Part shown: positions 24,012 through 31,678 of the stretch, piece after piece
Position numbering within the stretch: the first letter of the stretch is position 1
How the letters are laid out: each line of letters begins with the position of its first letter
From: WLJO01 sp945889085
Lineage (GTDB): Bacteria; Actinomycetota; Acidimicrobiia; Acidimicrobiales; Ilumatobacteraceae
NCBI GenBank assembly: GCA_945889085.1
Contig: CAMDBM010000010.1
Location: forward strand, 1 to 64,000
Reading direction: 5' to 3'
Length of the DNA: 64,000 nt
Position numbers and translations under genes: made by a program
The notes under the pieces: generated by a model
Told to the model about the DNA's origin: nothing
Seen by the model: the letters and a program-made list of their open reading frames with translations, nothing else
Database searches by the model: none

Positions 24012-25655
24012 TCAGGGGCGAACACGGACGCGTAGGGAAAAGACCCGACGGTCGAACTCGGAGACCTGCACGGCGACAGTGAGCGTCCACCTGCCCGCCA
24101 CGGGCAACTGCGCGGCTGTTGCAGTGAAGTGGTTCCGGCCGTTCGCCTCGAGCGGGATACCGAGCGGGCCGAGGTCACGGCTCGGCAGCGAGGCCGTGAG
24201 TTCGACGGTGTCATAGACCTCTTCGCCGAAGTCGGGGCTGCGGAGCGTCACGTGGATGGTGTTCGCACCGGCGCGCGCAGGCTCGATGAACACCGAGACC
24301 GCAACGGCGTCGTCCTGCGCGCCGACGGTCACTGCGCCCGTTCCCTGGGACGAGCCGGCAGGGTTGGCGACGATGAGCGCGCTCGTGACCGCGAGGACCG
24401 CGACACCGAGGCCGAGTTCGGCAAACACGGGCCGGAGCAGACCAACACCCTCCCGACGCCGGACCGCCCGACGGCTCAGCGCCGCCACCGCGATCATCAC
24501 CGAGACAATGCCTGCCTTGATCAGCAGCAGCCTCCCGAAGGGGTTCGAGAGATAGGTGGCTGCTTCGGAGAGGTTGTTCGACGCGCCCAACTGGCGCCAC
24601 CCCTGCAGCACCCCCGTACCGGCGAGTACGGCGACGGCACCGAGCGCTGCCGACGAGAACCGCCGCATCGGGGCAGCGGATGCCTCGGACCCGTCGCGCA
24701 CGATCAGCACACCGAGCACGGCAAGACCACCGAGCCATGCGCTCATCGCAACGGTATGGACCATCGTGAGCCCAACACCGAGGGCGACCCAGCGGCCGGA
24801 GGCGCCATGACCGGCCCATCCCGACGCAACCACGGCGACGGCCACGATCGGGCCGAGCGCAACCGGTATCGGGCGCCGGATACGCCGGGCGCCACTCGTT
24901 GCCACAACCACGAGGGTTGCTGCAACGAGGGCACCCAGGCGCACCGCACTCGCCCACCCGGCGACTGTTTGCAGGAAGGCGCGCCATGCCGCTGGCGAAC
25001 CGATTGCGGAGAGGCCCTCTCCCGCGGCTGCCGGCACGGCAAGCAACAGCGCCGACAGTGCCGACAGCGCCGTCAGCGGGGTGAGCACCGTGGCCACCCA
25101 GCGCCAGTCGGCAACACTGCGGTTGCCCGTGAGGAACGGGAACACGAGCGCTCCGACAAGCAGCGCGAACAGCACCAGGAACACCGCCCGGGCCACGCCC
25201 GACCCGATGGACACCGCGCGGTCCGAGCGGGCACGGTTCGAGATCTCGGCCACGACGGCGCTGGGGTCCTTCCCGGTGGACGGCCCGACCGTGAAGGTGA
25301 AGGCGCCGCTGACGGGGTGCGAGTCCGCGGACACCGCCCGCCATGCAACCACGTACAACCCGTCCGCCAGCGCGGGAACGGCCGCCGTGAGCGACGACGA
25401 GGAGCCTGCGAGACGGCCCGGCCGGCCGATCACCACTGCATCCCCGTCCGCGTCGAAGAGACGCAGGGCATCATCGGTGATGCCGACTGCCTCGGTGAAG
25501 CGGAGCGTGATGGCCGCCGGTGACGCGTCGAGCACCGCGCCAGCGGCCGGATCGGACGTGTCGAGGCTCGCGTGCGCGTACGCAGGTGCGGCAAGACCCA
25601 TAGCGGCGGCGAGTGCGAGCACAATCGCGAGGCCGAACCGGGCAGCAGATCTCAC
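24012..25655 (-). CDS. CopC-CopD fusion, copper resistance/transport protein
   Basis: A 547-residue protein. A signal peptide ends at AYAH, so the mature N-terminus begins with the Cu(II)-ligand His. The CopC domain (about 28-125) keeps the second motif SADSHPVSGAFTF. It continues into a CopD membrane domain with eight or so hydrophobic segments (about 150-440), ending in an extracytoplasmic beta-rich tail (about 450-547). Such fusions bind Cu(II) outside the cell and may import copper. The GTG start overlaps the YcnI stop (GTGA), so the two proteins are made together. Confidence 0.88.
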   Translation of the reverse strand: MRSAARFGLAIVLALAAAMGLAAPAYAHASLDTSDPAAGAVLDASPAAITLRFTEAVGITDDALRLFDADGDAVVIGRPGRLAGSSSSLTAAVPALADGLYVVAWRAVSADSHPVSGAFTFTVGPSTGKDPSAVVAEISNRARSDRAVSIGSGVARAVFLVLFALLVGALVFPFLTGNRSVADWRWVATVLTPLTALSALSALLLAVPAAAGEGLSAIGSPAAWRAFLQTVAGWASAVRLGALVAATLVVVATSGARRIRRPIPVALGPIVAVAVVASGWAGHGASGRWVALGVGLTMVHTVAMSAWLGGLAVLGVLIVRDGSEASAAPMRRFSSAALGAVAVLAGTGVLQGWRQLGASNNLSEAATYLSNPFGRLLLIKAGIVSVMIAVAALSRRAVRRREGVGLLRPVFAELGLGVAVLAVTSALIVANPAGSSQGTGAVTVGAQDDAVAVSVFIEPARAGANTIHVTLRSPDFGEEVYDTVELTASLPSRDLGPLGIPLEANGRNHFTATAAQLPVAGRWTLTVAVQVSEFDRRVFSLRVRVRP

Positions 25656-26371
25656 ACCTTGCGCCGGGTCCTCACGAGCGCTGCCGCGCCAGCAGTAGTA
25701 CCGAGTGCGCCGAGGACGATCCCCACGATGCCGAGCGCGTGCGAGTCGCTGTCGCTGTCGCTGTGGCTGTCATCGGACGCTGACGACGAACTGTGGTGGT
25801 CGTCGCCCGCCTCACCGAGGGCAAGCAGCGGGGTAGGGGCCTCGGGCTCGGGCTGGCCCTCCACCACTCGGTCAATCCACCGGGACACGTCTCCGTTGTC
25901 GTACGTCTGGATGGTGGGGAACGCCAGCACCTCGCCGGCCGTATCGGGGAGCGGGCCGAGTTGGATATCGAAGATCTCGAAGTGTCCGGGGGCGATCGCG
26001 CCTCCCTCGAACGTCACCTTGCTGACGACCTCGGTGAGCTCACCGTACTCGGTCTTGACCGGTGTGGCGAGCTTGGTCCGCTCCGTGGTGGCCTTCCAGT
26101 CACCCTCTGCCTTCACGAGCACAAAGGGGATCACCACACCCTCGGGCATCGCGATCTCCACCTTCACCGTGGAGGCCGTATCCGACTCGTTCGGAACCTG
26201 GAAACGCACCACGGCAAACCCGCCGGCAGGAACCTCGCTGGGGTTGATGGTGACGTGTGCGCCTGCCGTTGCGGCGAACGCGCCCACCGAGGCAATAACG
26301 AGACCGGAGGCAAGAGCGAGGCGCCGAAGCACCCTGTTGCCGCTGCGTGAGGGGATTTGGGGGGTGTGCAT
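25652..26371 (-). CDS. YcnI-like (DUF1775) copper-associated membrane protein
   Basis: A 239-residue protein with a signal peptide ending ATAGAH, so the mature chain starts HVTINPSEVPAGG, as in YcnI, where this His helps bind copper. The YcnI domain covers about 33-170. A low-complexity acidic/His/Ser linker (GDDHHSSSSASDDSHSDSD) follows, then a C-terminal membrane helix (LGIVGIVLGALGTTAGAAAL) and a basic tail. The ATG at 26371 was chosen at the signal peptide; the frame is open back to 26419. It is first in an operon with CopC-CopD, the standard partner in bacterial copper acquisition loci. Confidence 0.88.
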   Translation of the reverse strand: MHTPQIPSRSGNRVLRRLALASGLVIASVGAFAATAGAHVTINPSEVPAGGFAVVRFQVPNESDTASTVKVEIAMPEGVVIPFVLVKAEGDWKATTERTKLATPVKTEYGELTEVVSKVTFEGGAIAPGHFEIFDIQLGPLPDTAGEVLAFPTIQTYDNGDVSRWIDRVVEGQPEPEAPTPLLALGEAGDDHHSSSSASDDSHSDSDSDSHALGIVGIVLGALGTTAGAAALVRTRRKV

Positions 26372-26478
26372 GATGAACCAGTCGTCGGCAGTAGCACGTT
26401 GGTTCCCGAGCCCACACATTCCCGACGATGTTGCCGGGTGTTTGCCGGGGCGAACGCCGGTGATGTCTACGGCAGCCC

Positions 26479-26484
26479 TAACCT
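26479..26484 (+). promoter_or_regulatory. -10-like box TAACCT before the metal-binding lipoprotein gene
   Basis: TAACCT lies seven bases before the GTG at 26492 and supports that start as leaderless. The sequence CCCTAACCT also resembles half of a DtxR/IdeR-type box, but no full palindrome is present. Confidence 0.4.
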
Positions 26485-26491
26485 CACTGGC

Positions 26492-27592
26492 GTGATACGC
26501 CTCCCCCGCTCCCCCCTCGTGCCTGCAGCCCTCCTTGTCTCAGCGGGCCTTGCTCTCGCTGCGTGCGGCGGGTCCAAGTCGGGCAACGGGGACAATGCTG
26601 CCGTGCGGGCGCGAGTCGCTGCGTACACCTGTCCCGGCACCGCAACGGCCACGGGAGCCGCCGGGACAGCACCGCTCGACGGCGCCCGCCTCCGCATCGT
26701 CACCACCGTTGCCCCGATCACCTCGATCATTGCCAACATCGCCGGCGACAGGGCCGACGTGGTGGGTGCAATCCCCGAGGGTCAGGACTCCCACACCTAC
26801 GAGCCCAAGCCGAGTGTTGCCCGGATCATGACGACCGCCGACCTCGTTTTCGTCAATGGCCTGAAACTCGAGGACCCGACGCGACAGATCGCCGTGAAGA
26901 ACATCCCCGAGGGGGGCCGGGTGATCGATCTCGGCAATCTCGCGCTCCCCGAGGACCTCTACCTCTACGACTTCTCGTTCCCGAAGGAGGGCGGAAAGCC
27001 CAACCCCCACGTCTGGACGAACCCGCCGATGGCTGCGTGCTACGCGCAAGTCGCAGCAGCCGCCCTGTCCGCAGCGGACCCCGCGAACGCTGCGTACTTC
27101 GGGGCGAACGCAACCGCGTACGTGGCGAGACTTGCCGAGCTCGACGCACTCATGAAGGCTGCCACCGAGACCGTCCCTGCAGCGGCGCGCAAGCTGCTCA
27201 CGTATCACGATGCCTACGCGTACTTCGCTGCGAACTACGGCTGGGAGGTGATCGGCGCGATCCAGGTGTCGTCGTTCGAGGACCCGACACCCAAGGAAAT
27301 CGCTTCGCTCATCAAGCAGATCCGTGCAACCGGGGTTCCTGCGATCTTCGGTTCCGAAGTGTTCCCCAGCACGGTCCTCGAGCAGATCGGCAAGGAGACG
27401 AACGTGAAGTACGTGGACCAACTGCGCGACGACGACCTGCCGGGCGCCCCCGGCGATGCGGATCACTCGTTCCTCGGGCTCATGAAGTTCGACTTCGTCA
27501 CGATGGTTGCGAGTCTGGGTGGCGATGCAACCGCGCTGGCGGCCTTCGACCCGGCGGACATCACGCCCGATCGGGCCGAGTATCCCCAATGA
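26492..27592 (+). CDS. Zn/Mn-type metal ABC transporter substrate-binding lipoprotein
   Basis: A 366-residue lipoprotein with the lipobox LALAACGG. It belongs to the cluster A-I metal-binding proteins (ZnuA/MntC/PsaA type): RIVTTVAPITSIIANIAGDRADV, a His ligand in EGQDSHTYEPKPS, PNPHVWTNP, and TYHDAYAYFAANYGW, with an acidic ligand near GSEVFPS or DADHS. There is no long His-rich loop, which favours Mn or Fe over Zn, but this is not decisive. No permease or ATPase gene is adjacent, so it is an orphan binding protein here. A zinc-type set lies 12 kb away with its own ZnuA. Confidence 0.87.
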   Translation: MIRLPRSPLVPAALLVSAGLALAACGGSKSGNGDNAAVRARVAAYTCPGTATATGAAGTAPLDGARLRIVTTVAPITSIIANIAGDRADVVGAIPEGQDSHTYEPKPSVARIMTTADLVFVNGLKLEDPTRQIAVKNIPEGGRVIDLGNLALPEDLYLYDFSFPKEGGKPNPHVWTNPPMAACYAQVAAAALSAADPANAAYFGANATAYVARLAELDALMKAATETVPAAARKLLTYHDAYAYFAANYGWEVIGAIQVSSFEDPTPKEIASLIKQIRATGVPAIFGSEVFPSTVLEQIGKETNVKYVDQLRDDDLPGAPGDADHSFLGLMKFDFVTMVASLGGDATALAAFDPADITPDRAEYPQ

Positions 27593-27605
27593 CCCGGTGT
27601 GCCGG

Positions 27606-27611
27606 TAGCCT
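27606..27611 (+). promoter_or_regulatory. -10-like box TAGCCT of the mgtE-N/Nramp transcript
   Basis: TAGCCT would place the transcript start near 27618 and leave a leader of about 145 bases before the MgtE-like ATG, containing a small ORF with its own Shine-Dalgarno. Confidence 0.4.
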
Positions 27612-27647
27612 GCGGGTCGCTCATGCAACGACGAGGAGGTGGTTTTG

Positions 27648-27701
27648 GTGAAACGTTCAGACGCCCCAAGTCCATCTTGTCGCTTGCGGCCCGGCTGCTG
27701 A
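27648..27701 (+). CDS. putative 17-residue leader peptide
   Basis: A GTG at 27648 follows a perfect AGGAGGT (27634-27640) with seven bases of spacing, the strongest ribosome-binding site noticed in the window. It opens MKRSDAPSPSCRLRPGC and stops at TGA 27699-27701, 61 bases before the MgtE-like gene. The peptide has three Pro, three Arg and two Cys. Proline-rich leader ORFs control Mg transporters (mgtL, mgtP) in enterobacteria; similarity here is only in kind, not in sequence. An overlapping ATG at 27623 opens a 28-residue frame and is the alternative. Confidence 0.45.
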   Translation: MKRSDAPSPSCRLRPGC

Positions 27702-27762
27702 CGGTCTGACGCTTTCCCGTCCGTCCCCTGCCCGGTCCGCACCGGATCCGAGGCAGGTATCC

Positions 27763-29082
27763 ATGTCCGTCGTCTTTCGCATTTGGCCACGTCGCCGACC
27801 CTCTCGGGAACGCGCGCGCCCTGCGAGCACCATCCGCTTCGTCACCGGTCACCTCATCTCGGCCGCGGGTCTTGTCGGCAGCGTGGTCCGGAACCAGGCG
27901 GGCAGCGAGATCGGCCGCATCAAGGACATCGTCGTCCGCTGGGACGACGCTGCGTACCCGCAGGTGACCGGGCTCGTGATCCGGGTCGGCCGGCGCATCA
28001 CGTTCCTCCACGCAACGAACATCGCCGAGATGACCCACTCCGGGGTCCAGTTGCGATCGGCGCGCCTCGACCTGCGCGACTTCGTCCGTCGCGACGGGGA
28101 GATCCAACTCATCGACGACCTGCTCGACCATCAACTCATCGACGTCTCGGGCGTCCGTGTGGTCCGTTCGTCGGACCTGTACCTCGCGTCGATCGTGGGC
28201 ACGTACCGCCTGGTCGGCGTCGACGTCGGGCTCCAGTCGCTCATGCGGCGACTCGGTCCGGCCCGCGTCCGGCGCAAGCCCACACCGAGCCGCGTCATCG
28301 ACTGGTCCACCATCCAGCCGATCTCCCGACCCGGCGAGCCGCTTCGGCTCGGGCGCACCCGGCAGGCGCTGCACCGGCTCCGGCCGGCCGAGCTTGCCGA
28401 CCTCGTGGAGGAACTCGGCGCAGCGCAACGCCAGGCTTTCGTTGCGGCGCTGGACCCCGACGTTGCCGCCGAGATGCTCGAGGAGATGGAGACCGAGCCG
28501 CTCGAGGACCTCCTCACCGACATGCCGCGTGAGCAGGCGGCCAACCTGCTCGCGAACATGGCACCCGACGAGGCCTCCGAAGCGCTCCGCGAGATGGACG
28601 AGGAGGACCGCGAGGAGGTGCTCGAGGAGATGGGTCACCTCGTCCGCAACGAACTCGCCATGTTGCTCGCGTACGACGAGGGCACCGCCGGCTCGATGAT
28701 GACGAACGTGATGGTGGTGGCCTCGCTGAACACAACGGTCGAGCAGGCCATCGCGAGGCTCGGCGGTTTCGTCGAGGACCGCGGCGACATCGACGGTGTC
28801 CTCATCGTGGATGACTCCGGTCGCCTCATCGACGACGTGTCGCTCTTCGAACTGCTGCTTGCGGACCGCGCCGCAACAGTGGGCAGCCTCACCGGGGCCC
28901 CGTACCCGGTAACCGTGCACGACAAGGAACATGTCGACGAGGTCCTCGAGCGCTTCGTGGACTCGCGCGGCACCTCCCTCGTCGTGGTGGACGACGGCGG
29001 CAAGCCGGTAGGGCGCATCCTGGCGGACGACGTCATCGACGCCCTGCTCGAGGACCACCGTCTCGGGCGGCGCTCGTCATGA
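27763..29082 (+). CDS. PRC-barrel/MgtE-N/CBS protein without a transporter domain
   Basis: A 439-residue soluble protein. Two PRC-barrel-like segments (about 30-165, including GSEIGRIKDIVVRW) are followed by the MgtE N domain, a helical superhelix rich in LxxLxPxxxAxxLEExxxE repeats (about 210-315), and a CBS pair (about 325-430; DYR-like VLIVDDSGRLIDDVSL and LVVVDDGGKPVGRI). The five-helix Mg channel of MgtE is absent. In MgtE these cytosolic domains bind Mg2+ and close the channel. Here the gene overlaps the Nramp-type transporter gene by ATGA, so this protein probably gates that transporter in response to Mg2+. A RBS (GAGGCAGG) precedes the ATG. Confidence 0.85.
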   Translation: MSVVFRIWPRRRPSRERARPASTIRFVTGHLISAAGLVGSVVRNQAGSEIGRIKDIVVRWDDAAYPQVTGLVIRVGRRITFLHATNIAEMTHSGVQLRSARLDLRDFVRRDGEIQLIDDLLDHQLIDVSGVRVVRSSDLYLASIVGTYRLVGVDVGLQSLMRRLGPARVRRKPTPSRVIDWSTIQPISRPGEPLRLGRTRQALHRLRPAELADLVEELGAAQRQAFVAALDPDVAAEMLEEMETEPLEDLLTDMPREQAANLLANMAPDEASEALREMDEEDREEVLEEMGHLVRNELAMLLAYDEGTAGSMMTNVMVVASLNTTVEQAIARLGGFVEDRGDIDGVLIVDDSGRLIDDVSLFELLLADRAATVGSLTGAPYPVTVHDKEHVDEVLERFVDSRGTSLVVVDDGGKPVGRILADDVIDALLEDHRLGRRSS

Positions 29083-30356
29083 CCGAGCAGACGCCCACGA
29101 GCACCACTGCTGCCCCGAGGGAACCACGGCGGCGGCGGCGCATCCGCCCGCGCACGTTCTTCGCGCTGCTCGGGCCCGGCCTCATCGCGGCGAACGCCGG
29201 CAACGACGCCGGCGGCATCGCTACCTACGCGTCCGCCGGGTCCCAGTTCGTGTACCGAACCCTTTTCGTCATGCTGCTCGTCACCGTGGCGCTCGTGGTG
29301 GTGCAGGAGATGTCCGCCCGGCTCGGCGTCCACACCGGCGAGGGACTCGTCTCGCTCATCCGGGAGCAGTTCAACCTCCGCCTCGGCCTCTTCGCCGTGC
29401 TCTGCCTCATGGCGGCCAACCTCGGTCTGGTCGTGTCCGAGTTCGCCGGTATCGCCGCGGCTTTCGAGTTGCTGAACATCTCGCGCTATCTCTCGGTGCC
29501 CATCGCCGCCATCGTCATCTGGGGACTCGTGATGTTCGGCTCGTACCGGTACGTCGAGCGCGTGTTTCTCCTCCTCACGATCCCGTTCCTCGCCTACCCC
29601 ATTGCCGCACTGCTCGGGCGACCGAAGTGGACCCAGGTCGGGTCCAACACCGTGGTGCCCCACATGCTCGGGAACCGCAGCTTCCTCGTGATGGTCGTTG
29701 CGCTCATCGGCACCACGATCACGCCGTACATGCAGCTGTACCAAGCCGCTGCCGTGGTGGACCGGGGCACGGGCAAGGACGACTACCGCTCCGCCCGGAA
29801 GGACGCCATCACCGGTGCCCTGTTCAGCAACTTCATCTCGATGGCCATCATCATCGCCACGGCCGCAACCATCGGCGGCACCGGTGCGCTGTCCTCCGCA
29901 AAGCAGGCCGCGCTGGCGCTCGAGCCCCTCGTCGGCGGGGGCGCCACCGCCCTCTTCGCGATCGGCCTCCTCGGAGCATCCTGCCTCGCTGCAGCGGTTG
30001 TGCCGCTGTCCACCTCCTACGCAATCTCCGAGGCCGTCGGTGTGGAGCGCTCGGTGTCCAGTCGGTTCCGGGAGGCACCGCTGTTCCTCGGCCTCTTCAC
30101 CGGCCAGATCATCATCGGCGCACTCATCGCGCTGCTCCCGGGCAACCTCATCAGCCTGCTCATCAACACCCAGGTGGTCAACGGCCTCATTGCGCCGGTG
30201 TTCCTCACGTTCATCCTCGTGCTCGCGAACCGCCGCAGCGTGCTGGGCGATGCCGCCAACAAGCCTGCCTACCGGGCGCTCGCAACCGTCTGCGTGGCGA
30301 CCGTTGGGGTACTCGCCATCGCGGTGGTCGTTATCACGGTGATCGGCTGGTTCTAG
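29079..30356 (+). CDS. divergent Nramp-family divalent metal transporter
   Basis: A 425-residue membrane protein with about 11 helices in the Nramp (LeuT) fold; GPGLIAANAGNDAGGIATY is TM1. The canonical metal-site motifs differ: the usual DPGN in TM1 reads NAGN or NDAG (residues 39-44), and the MPHN of TM6 reads TPYM (residues 215-218), so the soft-metal Met is displaced. Nramp relatives lacking that Met are known to accept harder ions such as Mg2+. Coupling to an MgtE-type sensor protein supports Mg2+ (or Mn2+) as the substrate, but this is inference. The gene ends in a CTAG shared with the convergent anti-sigma gene. Confidence 0.85.
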   Translation: MTEQTPTSTTAAPREPRRRRRIRPRTFFALLGPGLIAANAGNDAGGIATYASAGSQFVYRTLFVMLLVTVALVVVQEMSARLGVHTGEGLVSLIREQFNLRLGLFAVLCLMAANLGLVVSEFAGIAAAFELLNISRYLSVPIAAIVIWGLVMFGSYRYVERVFLLLTIPFLAYPIAALLGRPKWTQVGSNTVVPHMLGNRSFLVMVVALIGTTITPYMQLYQAAAVVDRGTGKDDYRSARKDAITGALFSNFISMAIIIATAATIGGTGALSSAKQAALALEPLVGGGATALFAIGLLGASCLAAAVVPLSTSYAISEAVGVERSVSSRFREAPLFLGLFTGQIIIGALIALLPGNLISLLINTQVVNGLIAPVFLTFILVLANRRSVLGDAANKPAYRALATVCVATVGVLAIAVVVITVIGWF

Positions 30357-31105
30357 GCAGAAACCGTTGCCTGCACGGTGACGGTGCCCGAGTGACCGAA
30401 GGTCAGGGTGACCGGAACGACATCGCCCGGCTCGAGGTCACGGTTCAGGCCCTCGAGCATGACGTGAACATTGTCCGACGCGAACAGGTCCTCGGCACCG
30501 CCCGGCGCGGCGATCGTGGTGACCGCCCGCATCACGGCCTCCCCGGAGTGACCCGCCGACCGGTGGAACACTGCGCTGGACGCCACCGGACTGCTCGCAC
30601 CGGTCACCACGTCGGAGGCCCCCCGGTTGTCGAGGCGCAGGTACACCAGTGTCGATCCGCCGGCGGCGGCAGGGCGCGCCGCAGCGACATCGACCACCAC
30701 TCGGGCATGACGGACTCCGCCGCCGAATGCACCGGCGAGTGCCGTCGTCGTGAGCCCGATCGCGATCACGGCGGCTGCACCGGCAATCCGCAGCACGAAA
30801 CGCTGACGCGGGTGCAGTGCGATTGGCGAGGTCGGTGCGGCCCCGGTGGCCGGCACGTCGTCGAGGCGCTCTGCCGAGGCGAGCGCTGCGAGCACCAGAT
30901 CGGGGACCTGCGGTGCGGGGTGCAACCGGAACCGGCGGTGCAGGGCCGTGAGGTCCACCAACAGAGCGGAACAGTCGACGCACGCACGCAGATGGCGGTC
31001 GAGGGCGTCATCGTCGGCCGTGCTGGCCTCGCCGTCGAGCCGGGCAGACATGGCCTCGTGCCAGGTGGTGCAGTCCATCGAAGAACCAGTCGCCCCCGGG
31101 GTCAT
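30353..31105 (-). CDS. anti-sigma factor fused to a PCuAC copper-binding domain
   Basis: A 250-residue membrane protein. Residues 10-60 form a zf-HC2-type anti-sigma domain (H38, C42, C45 in HLRACVDC). A membrane helix (about 103-125) follows, then an extracytoplasmic domain (about 130-250) matching PCuAC copper chaperones. The complete motif H-X10-M-X21-H-X-M is present as H181, M192, H214 and M216. The start overlaps the sigma gene stop (ATGA). The likely job is to hold the ECF sigma factor until the outer domain senses Cu(I). A copper sensor fused directly to an anti-sigma factor is unusual. Whether it also passes copper on cannot be told. Confidence 0.85.
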   Translation of the reverse strand: MTPGATGSSMDCTTWHEAMSARLDGEASTADDDALDRHLRACVDCSALLVDLTALHRRFRLHPAPQVPDLVLAALASAERLDDVPATGAAPTSPIALHPRQRFVLRIAGAAAVIAIGLTTTALAGAFGGGVRHARVVVDVAAARPAAAGGSTLVYLRLDNRGASDVVTGASSPVASSAVFHRSAGHSGEAVMRAVTTIAAPGGAEDLFASDNVHVMLEGLNRDLEPGDVVPVTLTFGHSGTVTVQATVSA

Positions 31106-31656
31106 TCTGGTTCCCGCCCTTCCGACACGGCCGACGATCCGGCACCGGTAGCAGCCCTGAGCAGGTCGAGCCTCGCCCTTGCCACCCGCGAGCGGATGGT
31201 GCCGATCGCACAGCCACAGGTCTCTGCCGCCTGTTCGTAGCTGAACCCGAGCAGTTGCGTGAGCACGAAGGCCTCTCTCCGGTCCGTGTCCAGGTGCGCG
31301 AGCAGGTCCGCCGTCTCGGTCCACCCGTGCTCGGTGCGGTGCCCGTCCCGGGGTTGGCGCTGCAACCGTTCCATCAGGGCGCGCCGCCGGTACGCGGAGC
31401 GCAGCCAGTCGAGACACGTGTGCCGCACGACGCCCAGCACCCAGACACGGGCAGGCGCTGTCCCCGCGTAGTTGGCGATGGCCGACACCACGCGGATCAT
31501 TGCGTCCTGGGCAACATCGTCGGCGTCCGCCGTACCCACCATCGACGCGCAGTAGCGCCACACCTCTGGCTGCAGCGCGCCGAGCAGGGCGGCCAGCGCG
31601 TTCCGGTCTCCACCGCGTGCCGCGAGGGCGAGCGGGGTCAGTTCGTCAACGGTCAT
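31102..31656 (-). CDS. ECF-family RNA polymerase sigma factor
   Basis: A 184-residue group 4 sigma factor. Region 2 is at about 25-95 (GTADADDVAQDAMIRVV and WVLGVVRHTCLDWLRS) and region 4 at about 120-170 (LDTDRREAFVLTQLLGFSYE and CGCAIGTIRSRVARARLDL). The anti-sigma/PCuAC gene follows with a four-base overlap, so the two form a cognate pair. The sigma gene starts 22 bases after the molybdopterin oxidoreductase gene and may share its transcript. Target genes may include the nearby YcnI-CopCD copper operon, which is an inference from the copper domain of its partner. Confidence 0.92.
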   Translation of the reverse strand: MTVDELTPLALAARGGDRNALAALLGALQPEVWRYCASMVGTADADDVAQDAMIRVVSAIANYAGTAPARVWVLGVVRHTCLDWLRSAYRRRALMERLQRQPRDGHRTEHGWTETADLLAHLDTDRREAFVLTQLLGFSYEQAAETCGCAIGTIRSRVARARLDLLRAATGAGSSAVSEGREPE

Positions 31657-31678
31657 CGTCTGTGTGCGCGTGCCGGTC

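Noticed and set aside
27593..27762. Known Mg2+ riboswitch (M-box) or Mn2+ riboswitch
   Set aside because: The leader lacks the conserved M-box or yybP-ykoY sequence blocks that I know; a leader peptide fits better.
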